NCBI GenBank assembly: GCA_903903705.1
Contig: CAIUZU010000035.1
Location: 1 to 6,524, forward strand
Direction: 5' to 3'
DNA from: an uncultured Helicobacteraceae bacterium
GTDB lineage: Bacteria > Campylobacterota > Campylobacteria > Campylobacterales > Sulfurimonadaceae
Length of the DNA: 6,524 bases
Part shown: positions 6,247 to 6,524 of the stretch, one piece after another
How the letters are laid out: each line of letters begins with the position of its first letter
Numbering within the stretch: the stretch's first letter is position 1
Program-made: the position numbers and the translations under genes
Notes under the pieces: model-generated
The model's input: only the letters and a program-made list of their open reading frames with translations
The model's database searches: none
What the model was told of the DNA's origin: nothing

Positions 6247-6295
6247 GTAAAAATTAAATGTAGCGAAATTTTATAAAAAAATGGAGAATTTGTTT

Positions 6296-6524
6296 ATGAC
6301 TCAAGAAGAACTTGATGCTCTAATGAGTGGTGATATGGAGTCGTTTGAAGATAGTGCTGATAGCTCTTCAATAGAGGATAATGCATTAGAAAATGACATG
6401 GATGAAGAAGAAAGTGAAGTTCAGCCTGATATAAAAGAATACAAAAGGCAAGATAAACGAGAAACTCCAATATGGCCTATGCCTGCAACTGATGAAAACA
6501 AAATGGTTCATCAGTTAGATGATG
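6296..6524 (+). CDS. cheZ: CheZ-like chemotaxis protein, N-terminal part (runs off the window)
   Basis: The first 76 residues are visible; the gene continues past the window end. The protein starts MTQEELDALMSGD, similar to the CheY-binding N-terminal peptide of FliM/FliN-type switch proteins (consensus near SQEEIDALL). It continues with a strongly acidic, probably disordered stretch (16 Asp/Glu between residues 13 and 48) and then WPMPATDENKMVHQLDD. I recall this pattern, including the VHQLDD block, from the remote CheZ phosphatases of Campylobacterota (H. pylori HP0170, C. jejuni Cj0700), which dephosphorylate CheY-P. The catalytic helices lie outside the window, so the name rests on the N-terminus alone. 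The ATG at 6296 is chosen because GGAG at 6283-6286 lies 9 nt upstream; an in-frame ATG at 6281 (adding MENLF) has no ribosome binding site. Confidence 0.6.
   Translation, partial: MTQEELDALMSGDMESFEDSADSSSIEDNALENDMDEEESEVQPDIKEYKRQDKRETPIWPMPATDENKMVHQLDD

Noticed and set aside
6009..6276. Plus-strand frames overlapping the start of hisJ and the divergent spacer
   Set aside because: They cross the hisJ N-terminus and the promoter region, lack family features and would conflict with the promoter placement.
1..6524. Mobile element, CRISPR array, tRNA, phage or defence island
   Set aside because: No inverted terminal repeats, spaced direct repeats, tRNA-like cloverleaf, transposase/integrase motifs or abrupt composition change were seen; every recognisable gene is a typical core gene.

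Overview
The window looks like ordinary core chromosome of a Campylobacterota (Epsilonproteobacteria) bacterium, probably a Sulfurimonas-like genus. This rests on the AT-rich DNA, on protein style (a DUF2393-type membrane protein, a CheZ-like protein beginning MTQEELDALM, and TrxB/DapB/PurF variants resembling those of the group), and on the purF-dapB neighbourhood, which I recall from Campylobacter. The genus is inferred from memory, without a database search.

Layout from left to right. Positions 1-653 (+) hold the end of one gene and a complete small membrane protein gene joined by an ATGA overlap; both look like members of the same poorly known family. Positions 650-5270 (-) hold five genes transcribed right to left: trxA, trxB, dapB, purF and a YhcC/TIGR01212-type radical SAM gene. 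Spacing suggests three transcription units, with readthrough possible: trxA, with its own clear -10 and a hairpin after it; trxB-dapB, 9 nt apart; and purF-yhcC, a one-base stop/start overlap with a good -10 before purF. Positions 5425-6204 (-) hold a PHP-family histidinol-phosphatase. Positions 6296-6524 (+) hold the start of a CheZ-like gene that runs off the window. The last two genes diverge from a 91-bp spacer in which candidate -10 boxes on the two strands overlap.

The genes cover housekeeping functions: disulfide reduction (TrxA recycled by TrxB with NADPH), lysine/peptidoglycan precursor synthesis (DapB), the first step of purine synthesis (PurF, with all four [4Fe-4S] ligands and a short propeptide), histidine synthesis (HisJ) and probably chemotaxis (CheZ-like). 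Two genes have no established function: the DUF2393-like protein and the radical SAM protein.

I saw no mobile element, CRISPR array, tRNA, rRNA, phage gene or defence system. No stretch above 300 bases lacks a gene; the longest are the trxB-trxA gap of about 190 nt and the trxA-hisJ gap of 154 nt. I did not find a convincing undescribed system. The points worth a second look are small: shared stop codons in a CTAG palindrome, tandem DUF2393-like genes, overlapping divergent -10 boxes, the purF start region and the trxA hairpin.
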